Source: Mesostigma viride
Lineage: Eukaryota > Streptophyta > Mesostigmatophyceae > Mesostigmatales > Mesostigmataceae
Assembly: GCA_009746045.1 (NCBI GenBank)
Contig: RPFO01000076.1
Span: 2,146,479 to 2,210,478, forward strand
Length of the DNA stretch: 64,000 nt
Reading direction: 5' to 3'
This document shows, in pieces, positions 10,567-20,526 of the stretch (positions are counted from its first letter, which is position 1; each line of letters begins with the position of its first letter). The notes under the pieces were generated by a model. That model did no database searches. It had not been told where the DNA came from and saw only the letters and a program-made list of their open reading frames with translations. A program made the position numbers and the translations under genes.

Positions 10567-12781
10567 CCTTCCTATGTATTAAAAATATAATTACTTACAG
10601 CAGAGTGAAATCACTCAAACCAAAGCAAACGCCCAGCTATAAACCTATATACAGAGCCATGTCAAAGCTCTATACTACGATAAGACCAATGGAAACGCCT
10701 AACGGGAGGAACCTAATAGCCCTGCTGCACCGCAAAATCAGCCCGCGTACGGCGGAGCATGATGTCAGCCATGGCCCGAGTCAGCGCCACCGACAAGCGC
10801 TGACGCCAATATGACGTCCAGGTCCGCGCCGACCATGGGGCCCGCTGGCCCTCCAGGTCCAGCCGGTCCTCCCGGAGCCGGCAGCACTCCTTGAAGAAGG
10901 CGGAGGTCAGGGGCCCCATGGCCCCAAACTCCTCCAGGACAAAGGGCACCACACGATGGTGCCCGACGTCGCCGTAGGCCAGGAGCTTGGCCCGCTCCGC
11001 CCGGTCCGCCGTGTAACCTGCCGTGAGGGAGGCCCCAGCCACGTGGCTAAGAGCCAAGGGCCGCGCCACCGAAACGTCAATAAGCAGATGCCGGCCACCC
11101 CCCTCAAAGTCCAGCACCACGATGTCAGGCCGGTGGTTGGGGGAATAGAAGGCAGCGCCATCCGCATCCTCGGACCGGATGTTCGCGTGGGGGAAAACTG
11201 ACCGAATCATGGCGAGCACCACCGTCAGGAGGACAGTGTGCAAATACAAATACCAATTCTGATTCTGTTGGCCCCCCATGCAGGCAAGGTAGTGAGTCCC
11301 CGTGGGATCCAGCGGCTGCCCACAGCTACCACAAGGCCGCCCGGCCGGAACAAGAGGCTGCGGGGCAAATAGCTGGTGCCGGAGCGCCACCGAGTAGTGG
11401 CTGGGAGCCAAGGCGAATGGGGGGGCCATGGGAAGAGCACGAAGGTACGCCGAGCCCACACTCCGCAAGGAAAGCGAGAACAGCCACGCACGTCCCTGGG
11501 CGTTGAGGTCCGCGAAAAGAGCAATCCAATCAGCCGTGTGCAGAATACCCGCGTAGGTTTTCTGGTGTTTATCGATGACGCGAGCAGGGAATGCGGCGGG
11601 AGATTGAACGGAGGCGACCGAGGGAGTGCCGCGAGGGAGGTGGCGCTGTACCGCCTGAGCGGCACGGACGGGAGAACAGGCCTGCTGGATCTCAGCATAG
11701 GCCTCCTGGATGGCGGTGACGAAGGGCAAAGGGCTGCTGGGGTCCAGGAGGTCAGGGGCTGCCGTTGCCAAAAGGGGCAGGAGCCGGCAGCTTTCCGCCC
11801 ACGACTGAGCGACGGAGCCCAAAAATGCCGCTGGGGCAAGCCGGGCGGCACGAGTCAGACCACAGCCACCCATTCGTGCAGGCAGGGAGGCAATGCGAAT
11901 AGCATGTGGCGGGAGGTCGGGGCCCGGGACCAGCTGCGCCAAGGCCGACTGGATGCGTTCGTCGTGGCCCTCGGCGGCCAGCCGGACCTGAGCCGGAAGA
12001 GCGCCCCGGAGCCAGTGAACGACGCGAGGGTGAGCGCAAAACCACAGAAGCAGACCCTTGGTCTGCGAATCATGAAGGCGCGCAATCAAGGGCAGTACCT
12101 CAGTGCGTGCCTCGAGGGCGGCCCGCAGAGCATCGATGACAAACGCGGGGTCGCCAACCGGAACGCCGAGGACATCCAACCCATGGAGGCGCTCGTCCCG
12201 GCCCAAGAGCTGGGGCGGAAAGCCGGAGCAATCACCTTGGGGCGAGTACACCGCGCACTTGGCCAGGGTCAACTGGAGGTTGATGTCGGCCACCGCGGTC
12301 TGCAGTGCCAGCAGAGCCGCGGTGGTGTCCGGCACAGGGCCCAGAAGGTAGATATCATCCAAGTAGGCCTGAATAGCGACCGCCGGGTGGGCAGCATGGA
12401 CCGCTTGGAGGCAACCCTGGAGGGGGGCGGCAAAGTACAGGGGTCCCAGGGGGTCCCCTTGCTGGGTGCCCGACCGCGACAGCAGGCCGCCGCGAGTGCC
12501 GTCCTCCATGATGTGAACCAGTTGGCCGGGCTGGCCGTAGCACACGGCTGTCCAAGCGTACAAGTCCTCGAAGGACTCCAGGACGGCCGCAAACATGCTG
12601 GCGCGGGACAGACTGTTGAACGCGTTGTGGCAGTCGACCTTGACGACAGCGTGGGTGGGGTGGGCCTCGAGGTAGGCCTGCACCGAATGGATGAGGATAT
12701 CCGCCCCGCCTGGAGTCGTCACCCCCAGCTGGGCCGCCACCGAGGTCTCACCTGCTGCGAGGGGCGGGCCTTCCTATGTAT
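10567..12781 (-). mobile_element. 5'-truncated LINE insertion with 13-bp target duplication
   Basis: A 2,189-bp minus-strand copy (10580-12768) is flanked by identical 13-bp repeats, CCTTCCTATGTAT, at 10567-10579 and 12769-12781. The 5' end cuts into the RT domain, and the 3' end is a short AT-rich tail preceded by TGTAAG. This is what target-primed reverse transcription with 5' truncation produces. The target was a palindromic GTACATAG repeat array. Confidence 0.9.
10713..12768 (-). CDS. LINE ORF2 fragment: reverse transcriptase plus C-terminal zinc finger and restriction-like endonuclease
   Basis: The frame is open from the truncation point (12768) to 10713; its first in-frame methionine is at 12740, giving 675 residues. 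RT motifs in order: KVDCHNAFNS (residues 34-43), a GTQQGDPLGP block (91-100), and the catalytic YLDD at 126-129. Near residue 480 there is a CCHC finger (C-x2-C-x9-H-x3-C). It is followed by RPD and, about 15 residues later, DVSVARP, the PD..(D/E) layout of the restriction-like endonuclease found at the C-terminus of R2/NeSL/Utopia-type LINEs. The enzyme would nick the target and copy element RNA onto it. The N-terminal part of RT and everything upstream is missing, so this copy is dead. Long open frames on the opposite strand are shadows caused by high GC. Confidence 0.85.
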
Positions 12782-12960
12782 AATACGGGCGTGTCTCACC
12801 GCGTCGGCAGTCCCCTATTCGGAAATCCCGGATCATATGTACTCCACCCTATGTACTCTTGGAGTACATAGGGTGGAGTACATAGTCACACCTTCCTATG
12901 TAATACTGGCGTGTCTCACCGCGTCATGACTCGAGTACATAGCTTAGTGTGGAGTAGATA
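12782..12960. repeat. Hairpin array copy 2 and flanking direct repeats
   Basis: Holds a near-perfect hairpin at 12835-12884 (23-bp arms, TTG loop). It also has two copies of CTTCCTATGTA followed by TAATAC and GTGTCTCACCGCGTC, near 12770-12805 and 12892-12926, and a second copy of the GTCATGA(G/C)TCGAGTACATAG motif seen at 10436. It is the pre-insertion target of the LINE. Confidence 0.8.
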
Positions 12961-13118
12961 GCCAAAGTCCTAATAATCCCTGCCACTTGGAGAATAGCAA
13001 TTGTCAAAGGTCCTGTGCTCACGTGACACCAACTTCATTATATCACAGTAGGTTAGGGCTTATATTATAAACGTCATTACAGTGGTTCGTGAAGTGGCGG
13101 CGGCACAGCGCAAAACTT
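12961..13118. other. Intergenic sequence between two LINE insertions
   Basis: No feature recognised. Confidence 0.4.
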
Positions 13119-14661
13119 GGCCAGGCCGAATTGAATTGAATTGAATTGTAACATAACTCCGTTGGGAGTATATGTAGCACACAGCCCTTGAGAGGGGGGC
13201 ATATGGCCTATCATACATCCTAAGCTACTTCCTGCAAGGGTGGGGATGTAAAGGACCCTTGCTCTAGGTGCACCAGGGCACTTGCATCCCATGATCTTCA
13301 AGCTATGCCCAGCGAAGGGGGAGCCTGTCATGGGGGGAAGAGCAGCATAGCTATACAAAGAAGCTAGGGCATGGCGTCTCAGCAGAGAGTTACTCCCTGC
13401 ATGGGCACAACATAACTAAATAAAGCTAGGCATCATCTGGGGTGTGGCTCATCATAGGCACACATGTACATGATTAAGGAAAGCGCGTGGCTTAGCTAGG
13501 ATAGTGCCTCTAGGAGGCGTACATGTACATGGCCACGGTCTATCTATTCTGCACTACTACTGCTGTATTCCCCTAAGCTGGGGCGTCTGGAGTCGCTGGG
13601 GCCGCGGGGGGGGGGGGGTCGCCTGCCAGGGCTTGTGGCCGACGTAGATGGCCGCCCCCTTCCAGTACACCGGCTGGCCCGCCTTGGTCTGCCGGAGCTG
13701 GAGGTAGATCGGCCATAGCTCCCGTCGCCGTTGTTGCTGCGCCAGGGTCAGGTCGTCATCAAGGGTGAAGAGAGTCTTCTCGAGCCGCTTGCGGCGTCTG
13801 AGAAAAGAAATCTTGTCCGCCGGGGTCTTAAAGGTGAGAAGGAGCGGGGGCGGCCCTGCCTTACCCCGCGCGCGGGGAAGGCGGTGGGCGGCCAGCGCGA
13901 TCTCACCGATAAGGCCCATGCGACCAAGGATTTCTCGCTCAAACGCACGCAAAAGCTTCTCGGAAGTCTCACCTTCCTCCATGGTGAAGTTCTTGACAAT
14001 GACGTTGAGGCTGCGCTGGGCGAGCTCGGCCTCCTCGCGGAGGTCAAGCGTCTGCCGTTGGAGCTGGGCTGCGACGGCGGAGGTGGTGGAGGTGGTATGT
14101 TGCTTAAGCATGTCCGCCCAGGTGGTGATGGGAGGAGCATCGCCGGCCAGGCCAGCCGGGGCTGGCTTGGCGGCAATGTCCTTCACCGCCTGGGCGGTGA
14201 GGCCTGCCGTGTTCTGCAGAACCTCGATAGCGATGGCGTTGTCCTTAAGACGCTGGTCGATGTCACGGAGCTGGGCGGTGATGGCGTCGGAGGTGGAGGT
14301 GGTGGCGGTGGAGGAGGCGAGGAGGGTGGAGGTGGCGGTGGAGATGGTGGAGGTGGCGGTGGAAAGGAGGGGAAGCTCGGCAGTCAGCGTGCCGCCGATG
14401 GCCGCCACATCTGCAGCAATGGGGTCCACGTGCTCCTCGAGGACCTCCTTAAGGAGTGAGCGGAGGGAGGATTCGGTTAAGGTGGTGGTGAGAGGCTTGG
14501 GGGGCCAAAGCTCCCCGATGGAGCGTCCAAGGAGGGAAAAGAGAGCGAATTGCTGGAGGAAGGGGCGGTGGAGGCTGGGAATGATGTCGAAAGAGGCGAG
14601 ACGAACCCAGCGAGGGTCAAAGAGGCGACCTTGGTTGGTTGGTTGGTGGGCCAGGCCGAAT
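13119..14661 (-). mobile_element. ORF1-only LINE copy (half-LINE) with 13-bp target duplication
   Basis: The repeats GGCCAGGCCGAAT at 13119-13131 and 14649-14661 bound a 1,517-bp minus-strand insertion (13132-14648). On the minus strand it starts CACCAACCAACCAACC, encodes one ORF, and ends in a pentanucleotide tail of ATTCA/AATTC units (13132-13148). No RT is present. A 13-bp duplication plus a simple-repeat tail indicates mobilisation by a LINE machinery. Confidence 0.85.
13557..14429 (-). CDS. LINE ORF1-like RNA-binding protein
   Basis: 290 residues. The N-terminal third is Ala/Thr/Ser-rich, and a middle part (about 75-165) has heptad-like spacing compatible with a coiled coil. The C-terminal part (about 165-265) resembles the RRM plus C-terminal domain of L1 ORF1p: charged FTMEEGE and LRAFEREI segments, then FKTPADKISFLRRRKRLE, and a final DDLTLAQQQRRRELWPIYLQ helix with an Arg/Trp pattern. 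In L1 elements this protein trimerises and coats element RNA. The domain call is by pattern only. Because no ORF2 follows inside the insertion, it would depend on a partner LINE in trans. Confidence 0.6.
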   Translation of the reverse strand: MDPIAADVAAIGGTLTAELPLLSTATSTISTATSTLLASSTATTSTSDAITAQLRDIDQRLKDNAIAIEVLQNTAGLTAQAVKDIAAKPAPAGLAGDAPPITTWADMLKQHTTSTTSAVAAQLQRQTLDLREEAELAQRSLNVIVKNFTMEEGETSEKLLRAFEREILGRMGLIGEIALAAHRLPRARGKAGPPPLLLTFKTPADKISFLRRRKRLEKTLFTLDDDLTLAQQQRRRELWPIYLQLRQTKAGQPVYWKGAAIYVGHKPWQATPPPPRPQRLQTPQLRGIQQ

Positions 14662-15266
14662 GCATGGAATTAATGTGCGGTGCCGGATGGTACACCATAT
14701 TTGATGATGTGTCGTCAGCGCGCTTAAGTACGCACGCCTGCGGAGATACAATTTTTTTGTGAGCTGTCCCGTAATCAAACTGTACTAGCTATGGGGGCCG
14801 GGGTTAGTGTAAAACAAGGGTCGCACATGACGCGACATCCACATTACATGGGGCGAGTTTAGACAAGTCGCTGGGCAGGTTATGGGATTATGGACCGTGT
14901 GCAGGCAGTAATCGCTTTGAAAAGGAACACGGCTGGATACTGAGCGCTAGCCGAATGACAGATCATGATGTCGGGGGCACCATGCGCGTCGACTAAGAAT
15001 GTAAGTAATCCGCTTTTGCGGTCGTATGAGCAATAAACCATTTGGGTAGCTGCAGGGTGGAGGTTTCATGCAATTTTTTGATTGAGCGCCTGCTGCCTTG
15101 AAAGCTGGGAATGAGAGAAGGGTGCCGTGGCCCCTGATCCCTTTTACATAGTTGCTGTGCATAAATCAGGTATGGAACGTAGCTAGCTTCTAGCTACGGC
15201 CTACTGAAAAAGTTGGTACCCCTTGACTATGAACATCGTGCAACGGAGGCGCGTGAAGGACGGAAC
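14662..15266. other. No gene recognised
   Basis: Mixed-composition sequence; short frames only, no repeats or motifs identified. Confidence 0.4.
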
Positions 15267-15722
15267 GAAGGGAGGGAGGGAGGGAGGGAGGGAGGGAGGG
15301 AGGGAGGGAGGGAGGGAGGGAGGGAGGGAGGGAGGGAGGGAGGGAGGGAGGGAGGGAGGGAGGGAGGGAGGGAGGGAGGGAGGGAGGGAGGGAGGGAGGG
15401 AGGGAGGGAGGGAGGGAGGGAGGGAGGAGGAGGAGGGAGGAGGGAGGGAGGAGGGAGGGAGGGAGGGAGGGAGGGAGGGAGGGAGGGAGGGAGGGAGGGA
15501 GGGAGGGAGGGAGGGAGGGAGGGAGGGAGGGAGGGAGGAGGGAGGGAGGGAGGAGGGAGGGAGGGAGGGAGGGAGGGAGGGAGGGAGGGAGGGAGGAGGG
15601 AGGGAGGGAGGGAGGAGGGAGGGAGGGAGGGAGGGAGGGAGGGAGGGAGGGAGGGAGGAGGGAGGGAGGGAGGGAGGGAGGGAGGGAGGGAGGGAGGGAG
15701 GGAGGGAGGGAGGGAGGGAGAG
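15267..15722. repeat. (GGGA)n tetranucleotide microsatellite, ~455 bp
   Basis: Almost uninterrupted GGGA repeats with scattered one-base-short units (GGA). Purine-only on this strand; it gives long Gly/Arg/Glu frames here and Pro/Ser/Leu frames on the complement, none of them genes. Polypurine tracts of this length can form triplex or quadruplex structures. Confidence 0.97.
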
Positions 15723-16763
15723 TTAGCAACAAAGCCCAGAGCGTGAGCTCCTGGTCTTTCACGCACAACGGGATGAGCCAAAGTTGCAGGCAGCAACCTT
15801 TTAACCCGTGCACCAAGTCACGACCACGGTGGTCACTTCCACGTCCAATGTGGGCGCCCACGGTTCGTGCTTGCCGAGATAGCTGGTCATCCCCCATGAC
15901 CAAGCTATATCCTTTGCGTTGTTCCTCATTCCCATCGGCGTGACGAGGCACGTGCAGGCGAGCGAGCAAATCCCCAACATCCACTGGCATCAGTGCAGAG
16001 CCAGGACGAACTGGATTTGCCTAGACTCTGCAACCTAGGAAGTACAGGACCTGTCACAAGCCTGCAAGGTCTAGTATCCTTGCAGTCCTGTGCCAGCTCC
16101 AGTACCCCACCAGTCACAGGCTGCTGCTCCTCCTGGTCTACGTGGACCACAGTCACGTGATAGTCAGGCTAAGCCTGTGCAGGGCACGGCCTGCCACGTG
16201 TCCTGTCCACTATACCAGAGGACTGCACCCTAGTCGGCCACGGACGGCTACGACTTCGGGACCTCATATCTTTCTCGTCCTTTGTCTGTTTCAGGCGGTC
16301 AGCACGGCGTTGGAAAGGTCTTTCCAAACTGCATCCATTTAGCATATTGGCTGCCCAAGATGCTAACTCCAACCCTTTCTTCTTTTGGAGCTGGACCAGC
16401 TTGAAACAAGCCTAACCTTGCTTGTGCCCACTCAGCCACAGACCACTTGGTCCCTTGAGGTTGATCAGACCTGCTAGGGCCCAGGGTCCTGCCTCCCTTT
16501 TGGGTAACAACATATATGCCCTTGGACCAGGCTAGGTGTACTGACCAGTGAATCAGAGGTCACCCCAGGTTATCCCCTGACCCCTTGGTCAGCTCCCAAC
16601 CTTTCCTTGGGAACTTGGTGCTAGATTAAAGTCAAGGCACATTACCTAGTCCAATGGCTGGGATTAAAGGATGCCAAGAACGTATTATTGTGAGTTCCTG
16701 ATCTTTCACAGTTATCACAGGCGCCCGTTCTTATGGCGCCCGCCTTGGCCAAGCTTTCCCTTT
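15723..16763. other. No gene recognised; short degenerate repeats
   Basis: Sequence with many short variants of CTTGGTC, CCAGG and GTCACAGG. A GAG(C/T)TCCTG(G/A)TCTTTCAC motif occurs near 15747 and again near 16691. It may include the upstream flank or LTR start of element C, but I cannot place that boundary. Confidence 0.35.
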
Positions 16764-17222
16764 AGTTGCAATCTGTTGCATGGCCGAAATGCGTGTATAA
16801 ACTGGTGCATGCATAATGGAATGTAAATGAAACAATACTCACAATTGCTGCACACAGCTTGTGTGCATGACCATGGTGGCAGTATAGCCAAGTTGATGCA
16901 TTATAATTAGTGGTCACGCTGACTGTCGAGCACTGACTGTCGGTCAGGCTGTTGAAGTCGTGCCAAGGATTGATGAGATAAAACACCCCTTCAGCGGGCA
17001 GAACAATACGGCAATATTCCCTGCTAATGGATATTTGTAAATGGTTCTAGAAGCGTCTAGAAGCATTGTGCAACGCTGGCGTAACGCTAGTTCAGTGTGC
17101 CTCTTGGAAATCGCTAATGCACATGAAATGTGATTGGTGCAATGTCGATAAGGCCTATCGCAATCTTGAGGTTGCACACATGACTTGTAAACATATATAA
17201 ACTGATAATAAACCCAGGCACC
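16764..17222 (+). mobile_element. Element C 5' LTR, upstream part (left of the element B insertion)
   Basis: Ends with a TATA-like ACATATATAAACTG (17191-17204) and AATAAA (17207-17212), an LTR promoter/poly(A) layout on the plus strand. The LTR would resume after element B at 56784-56828 and end CTCAACT, the same AACT terminus as the A and B LTRs. The start at 16764 (AGTTGCA) is a guess, because the 3' LTR lies outside the window and no comparison is possible. Confidence 0.4.
17191..17212 (+). promoter_or_regulatory. TATA-like box and poly(A) signal of element C LTR
   Basis: ACATATATAA followed closely by AATAAA. In compact LTRs these lie close together at the U3/R boundary. Function is inferred from layout only. 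Confidence 0.35.
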
Positions 17223-17844
17223 AGTTGTGAGAGGGTTGCACAGAATTCCGCCATGGTTCTTGCAGGAATGTTGCCTTTCTTATGAATAAGGAACACAGAC
17301 GTAAGTCACGTCACTTCCAAGACTGCACGCAGGCTGCACAGGCGACAGGGTCGCAGTGCCAAGAGAACGTGCACGCAAGAACTAGCGTCCCGGTGCTACC
17401 AAGTCACACATATAGGTTGCTAGGGACGCGTCCAAGTATTCAGCTGCACTGTCACAGCTGAACTGTCAATCAATTGATTACACAGACTCTGGCACGTCTT
17501 TGGCGCGCAGATCTATCAATTGTCCATACGGCTAGTCCTGTGGACCTATCCGTACGCTGCTCGATCAGCATCAATTGTCTCATAGGTCCTGGCGCGCTAC
17601 AGCGCGCCTACCTATCAATTGACCATCAAGTCCTGTACAAGTCCTGTCAACGTCCTGCGGACTATCAAAGTGACACTTGTACATCCTGTGTCCGTACGCG
17701 CCCACAGTGGCGCGCCGGGTACTGTCGGCACAGCCTAGGAAACGTCATAACTTTTACGTTCCTTAACCAAATGAGGCGTTCAAGGTGCCGTTGGAAAGAG
17801 CGTAACAATCTCTATCCATCTAACGTAAATCCGTTACGTTAACT
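17223..17844 (-). repeat. Element B 3' LTR
   Basis: On the coding (minus) strand it starts AGTTAACG and ends CACAACT, so it has AGTT...AACT termini instead of TG...CA. Against 56166-56783 I see two substitutions and one 4-bp indel, which implies a young insertion. Confidence 0.9.
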
Positions 17845-17863
17845 CCAATCCCTTCTTTTCTTT
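17845..17863 (-). promoter_or_regulatory. Element B polypurine tract
   Basis: The minus strand reads AAAGAAAAGAAGGGATTGG, directly abutting the 3' LTR. Polypurine tracts prime plus-strand DNA synthesis, and this one fixes the orientation of element B. Confidence 0.75.
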
Positions 17864-18794
17864 AGGGATCACATCCCCTGCCAGGGACCCTTGAAGTAGC
17901 TTGAAATGTCCTTCACTCCAGCTTGAAGCTTGAACAGATGTCTTTAATGGCCATTGCCATTCCCCCAGCCTTTTCTTTTAAGGAACTGGAAAAGAAACAG
18001 ATCTGCCACAGGGAAAACCATTCCATGAGCAATGGATAAAAACCTATGGAAGTGGCATTACAGAGTACCACCAGATATTAGAAACACACAAAATTAAATA
18101 CATACAGGTTAATTCTATGAGGTCTTCTCCAAGAATTAATCCCATCACCTCGGTAGAGTCTCCAGTACAATGACCTTCTGGCGGTGAGTTACATTAATCC
18201 CAGATACTAATCCCATAAAACCCAGTACATATTCAATATAAGTACAATAAATCCATGACAATTAAAATACCACTTGACAAAGTAAGGCGTATTACAATAG
18301 TTTGCCTGTCATTCTCTCAACAGGGGTCTATTGGCGCCCGTCTTACGGCGCCCGTCTACTTGCCAGATGGTAAACTGCCACAGCATACAAATGACAAAAT
18401 GAAACACATAGGCAACAATTAAATCCTGCCCTGGGGAACTAGGGAAGTCTGAACAGGCAAACACCTGAACAGGCCAGCTTGTAGAAACATAATACCAGGG
18501 AATCGAACCCCGCCCTATAAACCCCAGTATGAAGGTTCCCAGACCATTGTGAGAAGTATGTACAAATATACATTTCTTTTAAAATAGAATACATGGTCTG
18601 TAATGGACCTGTCAACCTTGTGTAGTCAACAGCATGAACCCCAGCCAAAAGCTGGCTGTATCCTGAATAAAATCAGAGTGAGTGTACTATGGTCCATGAG
18701 CCTTAGTACAGACTAAAATACAGGTATTATGCCAGTCACAATGCTGACACTACCAAACAACCTGCTCTCCAATGCCCTATAACCAGGCACCAGC
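17864..18794 (-). other. Element B 3' untranslated internal region
   Basis: About 930 bp between RNase H and the polypurine tract with no open frame of note. On the minus strand a tRNA T-arm-like stretch, GGGGTTCGATTCCCTGG, occurs near 18500-18520, but no acceptor stem surrounds it. Confidence 0.6.
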
Positions 18795-20526
18795 TTAGAC
18801 AGCTTGCTGAGATGGGTCCATCAGAGACTGAAGAACCTTGTATTGCACTGCTGCCTTCTGCACTAACTTGGTCCAAGCATCAGCAGGATTGTCAACCCCA
18901 GGGATATGCTCAATATTGGCCAAGGAGGACAATTCCTTAAGAAGGAGATAATCCAAGTCCCTACTTCTGGCCATCTGCCTGTGCACAAATTGCACCATCC
19001 CCATGGAGTCTGTTTTGAGAAGAGTGGTAACCTGAAGTGGCCAAGGAGTGTTAGAAGTCATCTGATGAAGCAACTCCTTCAGATAAAGGCTTGTGTGAAT
19101 GCCTTCACAAATTGCCCTGCATTCTGCCACATCACTGCTGACAGCCACCCGTTTGTGCAGGCGACTAAACCAGCTCACCAAACTCCCCAGGCCTTCCTGT
19201 CTGAGCACAAAGAGCCCTGCAGCCCTGCCCCTGACCTTGGAGACCTGCCTGCTGTCCATTGAGCTATCCACATACAGCTCCATGCAAATGGGTTGTGATA
19301 AATCCACTGCAGACAACAGAATGCCAGATGAAGCCCTGACCTGATCAGCCACCTTGGCAGACCCTAGCTCCATCAGCATGTCATCAGGCAACCTGGCTAT
19401 GACCATAAGGTCTGGCCTGGAAATGCCTGCCACCCAAGCAACCATGCCCCTGACCATAGGACACAGTGCCTGTGTGATGGTTGGAGGAGGCTTACTAATG
19501 AGGGTTTCTTGATAATCATTACCCCCCACCAGCAGCATACGCCACTCCCCCCCCTTCTTCACCAGTGTGGCCTCCATGCCCACAAACAGCAGAGGCTCAT
19601 TCTCCACCTGCCATTGCTCCCTACCCAGAGGAAACTTGGACTTAATGATGGAGATTAGCTCCTTAAGACGTGGGAGCCAGCAGGTGCAGGTCATCCCCGT
19701 GCAGCGAAGCATACACTGGTAGGCCTTCCCATTGCCCCAGAAACAGACAGGGGTCTACAGGAGAGACCTTCAAGTTGCAATGCTCCTTCAGGAAACGGTT
19801 GAGAGTCTCCCTCCAGATTATTGGACTTGACCTCAGGCCCTCCAGGCCCTTGAGGATTTTAAGGAACTCAGTGTGAATATATCCCTTTTCCATACAGCAG
19901 GCACCCTGACATAGAAAGGCGTCTTGCCCTCCCACTTTTCCTGTGCCACATCTGCATCTCCCTCCAGAAATGCCCTCTTGAAGTCTACCACCACTGAGAC
20001 ATAGTCCAAGCCCTTGTTGAGAAGGCCTAGAAATACACACAGCAGCAGCCTCCAAGTGTCATGCAGCATGCCAGGGGTATACAACTCCTCAGCAGTGCAC
20101 TCACCAGTACCCTTGAACTCATTCAGCACTGGCCTGACATGTGGTACCTTGACCCCGTCCACCTCCTTCATCTTGATGACAAACTTGAGCTTGAGTAGAC
20201 GTCGTGCAGGAGGCAGGTCATTGACAGGTTCCACGCATTTCTTGGAGATCCAGTCCTCCCCAGATTTAATCAGACCCAGTGTGACCTGGGGACACATAAT
20301 GGGAGAGGACATGAGCTTCACCAGGCCTTGGTAGTTGATAGGGCTGTGTCCAGCAAGTGAGTGAGGACCAATGCCCAAACTGCTTGGATGACTAGCAGCT
20401 GGCAATATGAGGTCATCAACCAAGGGCTCCTGCCCCTGGCACACTTGCACACGCTTAACCGTCCTGGTTACTGCACGTGATAGGTGAGTGGTCCTGAAAT
20501 TAATCAGTGGGACCTGACCAGCCCCT
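18795..20526 (-). pseudogene. Element B reverse transcriptase-RNase H, two frameshifts
   Basis: Three overlapping frames together give a copia-type RT and RNase H. In order they show LKFVIKMKEVD, an RVRPVL-like motif, VVDFKRAFLEGDA (first catalytic Asp), GLEGLRSSPIIW, and YASLHGDDLHLLAP with the catalytic pair in an HGDD box. RNase H shows WFSRLHKRVAVSSDVAECRA and ends with NPADAWTK. The frame changes near 19880, where one extra G in a short G run would repair it, and near 19665, which is not a homopolymer. The reading frame joins the protease at 23046 once the dimer insertion is removed. This copy cannot make a full enzyme unless these are sequence errors. Confidence 0.85.

Noticed and set aside
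11376..12929. 517-codon plus-strand open frame
   Set aside because: It lies antisense to the LINE RT frame, which has clear RT motifs. High GC content keeps the complement open.
15190..15990. Pro/Ser/Leu and Gly/Arg/Glu repeat proteins
   Set aside because: Translation of the GGGA microsatellite in several frames; no non-repeat domain is attached.
17218..17222. Perfect 5-bp duplication for element B
   Set aside because: GCACC and TTACC match at three of five positions only. The assignment of B's borders rests on the LTRs, the polypurine tract and the C LTR continuity instead.
18495..18525. tRNA T-arm-like sequence on the minus strand
   Set aside because: GGGGTTCGATTCCCTGG can form a T stem-loop, but I find no matching acceptor, D or anticodon arms.
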